Positions 61,373-64,000 of a stretch of DNA of 64,000 nucleotides are shown here, piece after piece. A program made the translations under genes and the position numbers. Numbering within the stretch: the first letter of the stretch is position 1; every line of letters starts with the position of its first letter. The stretch is taken from positions 1 through 64,000 of the forward strand of contig NZ_PEBF01000002.1 of NCBI RefSeq assembly GCF_002742625.1, in the 5' to 3' direction. Origin of the DNA: Caulobacter sp. FWC2. Lineage in GTDB: Bacteria; Pseudomonadota; Alphaproteobacteria; Caulobacterales; Caulobacteraceae. Below the pieces are notes generated by a model. It worked only from the letters and a program-made list of their open reading frames with translations, searched no databases and had not been told where the DNA came from.

Positions 61373-61558
61373 GAAAACGGGGTTGACGTTGAGCCCCTAG
61401 CACTACCGGGGCGTGGCGATGGACCTCGTTGAAAATCGCGTTCTTCTCGATCGGGCGAACGAATGTCGAGTCCCGAGGAAAGCCAAGTTCCGCGCCTGGC
61501 GTGGGGCGGCTAGGCGGCGCCACCCGAGCGATCAAATTGCGCGCGAGGATTGGCTCAT

Positions 61559-63484
61559 TCAATTCTCCAGCCCGGCGGCCAAACCCGCGAGCTTCTCGGC
61601 AAGCTCGGCCTGTCGGAACGGCTTTGTGAGCCGCACGAAGTCGGCTGAGATACCCGACTCTTCGGCATAGCCCGAGACAATCAGGCAGTGCAGGCCAGGG
61701 TGACGGCGGCGCGCGGCGACGACTAGCTCCGCGCCAGTCATCTCGGGCATCAGGTGGTCGGTCACCAGGATCTGTATTTCGATCTCCTCGTCGAGCTTGC
61801 GGAGCGCCTGTGCGGCGCTTTCGGCTTCGACAACCCTGTATCCGAGATCAGCGAGCATGTCGGCCGTGCTGGACCTCACGAGGGTTTCGTCGTCGACGAG
61901 CAACACGGTCCCGGAATGCGGCCCAGGCGCAGACTCCGCGGCCGATGCAAGCGCGGTTGGATCGGCGCCCGACAGCGGAAGCCATATCTTCACCGTGGTG
62001 CCTTCGCCAGGAGCGCTTTCCAAAGAGAGCGCGCCGCCGAGTTGAGCCGCCAGGCCATGGACCATGGATAGCCCAAGGCCGGTGCCGCGACCGATGCCCT
62101 TCGTCGAAAAGAAAGGCTCGGTCGCCTTGACCCGAGTGGCCTCGTCCATGCCCACACCCGTATCGTGGACGCAGAGCTGCAAGTACCGCCCGGGCCTCAG
62201 CTCGGATCCATGTTGGTGGTGAAAAGTCTCCAGCCCCACATGGATCGTGAGCACCCCGCCCTCCGGCATGGCGTCTCGGCCATTCACCGCCAGGTTCAAC
62301 AACGCCATCTCAAGCTGGTTGGCGTCGGCCACCGCCGAGGGCAGGTCGGACTCCAAGTCGTACGAAATCCGGACCCGTGGGCCCACTGTGCTCGCCAGCA
62401 GGCTCTCCATACCCAGGACCAGCGCCGCTAGGTCAATCGGCTGGGGTTGCAGGGGCTGACGCCGTGCGAAACCCAACAGCCGCTGCACCAGGGTCTTGGC
62501 GCGCTCGGCTGATTGGAGCGCACCATCGATCATGCGCCGCGATCGCTGATCCCCAACGCCCTTGCGCTGGAGCATGTCCAGGCTGCCGATGATCGGCATC
62601 AGGAGATTATTGAAGTCGTGGGCCACGCCGCCGGTCAGCTGTCCCATCGCGTCCATTTTCTGGCTGTGCCGAAGCATCTCGTCGCGACGGAGCTCTTCGG
62701 TGATGTCGCGGCCCACCGTATAGAAGATGCCTGATGCGGAGGCCGCGTCAGGCACCGCCGACCAGGCGAATGCGATAGCTTCGCCATCGGCCTTGAGGAG
62801 CCTGACGTGAAACTGATGCGCCGCTTCGCCTCTCGCCAAGGCGGCCACCACCTCGGCGGTCGTCCCAAGGTCATCGGGGTGGATGATCTCGGAAAACGGC
62901 CGCGTAAGCAGCTCTTCCTCCGTGCGCCCCAGAACGTGCGACCAAGCCGGGTTGACCGACTTGAGGTAGCCGTCGGTCGTCGCGACGCCGAACAAGTCTC
63001 GTGAGAGTTCGAACAGGCGCTGTCGCTGCTCGGTGTTTTGGCGCTCCGCCAGCACCTGAATGGTGGTCTCCAAGCAGGAGCAGAACATTCCTCCGATCCG
63101 CCCGTCGTCATCGCGCACCGGCGAATAGGAGAAGGTCCACCAAGTCTCCTCCAGGAAACCGCGGCGGTTCATGGTGAGCGGCAGGTTCTCGGACCAGGTG
63201 GCTTCGTCAGCCAGGGCGCGGTCCACCAGCGGCTTGATGTCATCCCAGATGTCCCACCACACTTGCTGAAACGGGCGTCCCAGCGCGCCGGGGTGCTTGT
63301 CGCCGAGAATCTCCGCGTAGGCGTCGTTGTAGAGAAACGTAAGTTCGGGGCCCCAGGCGATGAACATGGGCTGTCGAGACCCGAGCGCGATGCTCAAGGC
63401 TGTCTGGAGCGCGCGAGGCCATGACGCCATCGGCCCGATTGGCGTTGCGGTCCAATCGAACGCTTGATGGCGCTGCCTCATCAA
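61559..63484 (-). CDS. Hybrid histidine kinase: PAS-PAS-HisKA-HATPase-receiver
   Basis: Soluble kinase of 641 residues. The first PAS-like domain (about 30-145, with MFIAWGPELTFLYNDAY and a Trp-rich WWDIWDDIKP stretch) is followed by a second PAS (about 155-265), His289 (GGVAHDFNNLL), ATPase motifs NGRDAMPEGG and GTGLGLSMVHG, and a receiver with Asp576 (VTDHLMPEM) and LTKPF. It shares its kinase and receiver plan with the convergent neighbour but has different sensor domains. It starts at the ATG pair at 63484. Confidence 0.92.
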   Translation of the reverse strand: MMRQRHQAFDWTATPIGPMASWPRALQTALSIALGSRQPMFIAWGPELTFLYNDAYAEILGDKHPGALGRPFQQVWWDIWDDIKPLVDRALADEATWSENLPLTMNRRGFLEETWWTFSYSPVRDDDGRIGGMFCSCLETTIQVLAERQNTEQRQRLFELSRDLFGVATTDGYLKSVNPAWSHVLGRTEEELLTRPFSEIIHPDDLGTTAEVVAALARGEAAHQFHVRLLKADGEAIAFAWSAVPDAASASGIFYTVGRDITEELRRDEMLRHSQKMDAMGQLTGGVAHDFNNLLMPIIGSLDMLQRKGVGDQRSRRMIDGALQSAERAKTLVQRLLGFARRQPLQPQPIDLAALVLGMESLLASTVGPRVRISYDLESDLPSAVADANQLEMALLNLAVNGRDAMPEGGVLTIHVGLETFHHQHGSELRPGRYLQLCVHDTGVGMDEATRVKATEPFFSTKGIGRGTGLGLSMVHGLAAQLGGALSLESAPGEGTTVKIWLPLSGADPTALASAAESAPGPHSGTVLLVDDETLVRSSTADMLADLGYRVVEAESAAQALRKLDEEIEIQILVTDHLMPEMTGAELVVAARRRHPGLHCLIVSGYAEESGISADFVRLTKPFRQAELAEKLAGLAAGLEN

Positions 63485-64000
63485 CAGCCGCTGGGTGCTC
63501 TCCGGGGCGGTCAGCTGTCCCTCCTCGTCGTTGCCTAGTTCAACGCGCAGCCCTATCGCAGCGAAGGATAAATCCAGCCCCTACTGTCTAGTTCCACCAG
63601 GGATTTGCGGCCCCATGTCCTATGCGGAGGTGAGCTCGGAGACGGTTGGCTATGTATGAATGGAAATCCAGTAAGGACCTGAGACGCCATTTTCACCCGG
63701 CCACCGACGGACTAACGTCCTTTACCTTGCTATGCGGCAGGATGCGCGGCGCGGTGGTGTCACATTTGCGCTCAAGGGTGAAGTGGAGGATGGGCCGAAC
63801 AGCCCGGATCACCAGCACTGTGCTCGACGCCTGGCTTCGACGCACTTTGCCAGTCGCAGCAATTGCGATCAGCCAGTCGCACGATTGGAGTCAGAAAATC
63901 GTGAAAACCCGGAACGACGTGGCAACAGATCCAAGGCGGGCTGCGACTCGCAGCTATCGGAGTCAGGGACAACATAAAAATAAAATCCGCCAATATAACG
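63485..64000. other. Terminal stretch with no recognised gene
   Basis: 516 bases upstream of the second kinase. Short frames exist but none shows a known motif or a good ribosome site. It probably includes the kinase promoter. Confidence 0.5.

Noticed and set aside
63732..63977. An 81-codon frame near the right edge
   Set aside because: No ribosome site, no motif and atypical composition.
1..64000. CRISPR arrays, tRNA or rRNA genes, riboswitches, complete insertion sequences or prophage
   Set aside because: No regularly spaced repeats, no cloverleaf or rRNA signature and no intact transposase, integrase or phage structural gene was seen on either strand.

Overview
The window is GC-rich DNA (apart from a few AT-rich intergenic islands) with close gene packing, many TonB-dependent receptors (TBDRs), short-chain dehydrogenases (SDRs) and a receptor/flavin-halogenase pair next to sugar genes. 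This combination suggests a free-living alphaproteobacterium of the Caulobacter/Phenylobacterium/sphingomonad kind. That is inference: there is no rRNA or tRNA in the window to prove it.

Region 1 (1-26.7 kb) is an aromatic or polycyclic catabolic cluster. It holds a TBDR, a P450 with an epoxide-hydrolase-like partner, a two-subunit Rieske ring-hydroxylating oxygenase with its own ferredoxin, a two-domain extradiol ring-cleavage dioxygenase, two FAH-family hydrolases (one frameshifted at the window edge), two paralogous ACMSD-type amidohydrolases, eight SDRs, three MFS transporters, an MDR reductase, a glutathione peroxidase, a HIT-like protein and two TetR regulators. The order of chemistry implied is uptake, dihydroxylation, dehydrogenation, meta-cleavage, then C-C hydrolysis or decarboxylation. 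The substrate cannot be read from the sequence.

Region 2 (26.8-37.7 kb) carries a universal stress protein, a bestrophin-like channel, a PKD-tailed alpha/beta hydrolase, a secreted tannase/feruloyl-esterase family enzyme, a regulator with two GntR DNA-binding domains in one chain, a second TBDR, a small excisionase-like HTH protein, the C-terminal stump of an S1/P1 nuclease and a small secreted cysteine-repeat protein.

Region 3 (38.3-55.1 kb) looks like a polysaccharide utilisation locus for a galactose- and probably mannose-containing glycan (galactomannan-like). It encodes a GH27 alpha-galactosidase, ROK sugar kinase, AGE-family epimerase/isomerase, secreted carboxylesterase, LamG-GH2 glycosidase, SGNH esterase, ROK repressor, sugar-porter MFS (frameshifted), TBDR and flavin-dependent halogenase. 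A LysR regulator follows.

Region 4 (56.2-58.8 kb) is a scrap yard of gene fragments: response regulator, globin-sensor-like, N6-adenine DNA methylase and IS110 transposase pieces joined end to end. Region 5 (58.8-63.5 kb) is a BLUF photoreceptor beside two convergent PAS hybrid histidine kinases. At least two otherwise normal genes are broken by single-base changes in short G/C runs, so base-level assembly errors should be considered.
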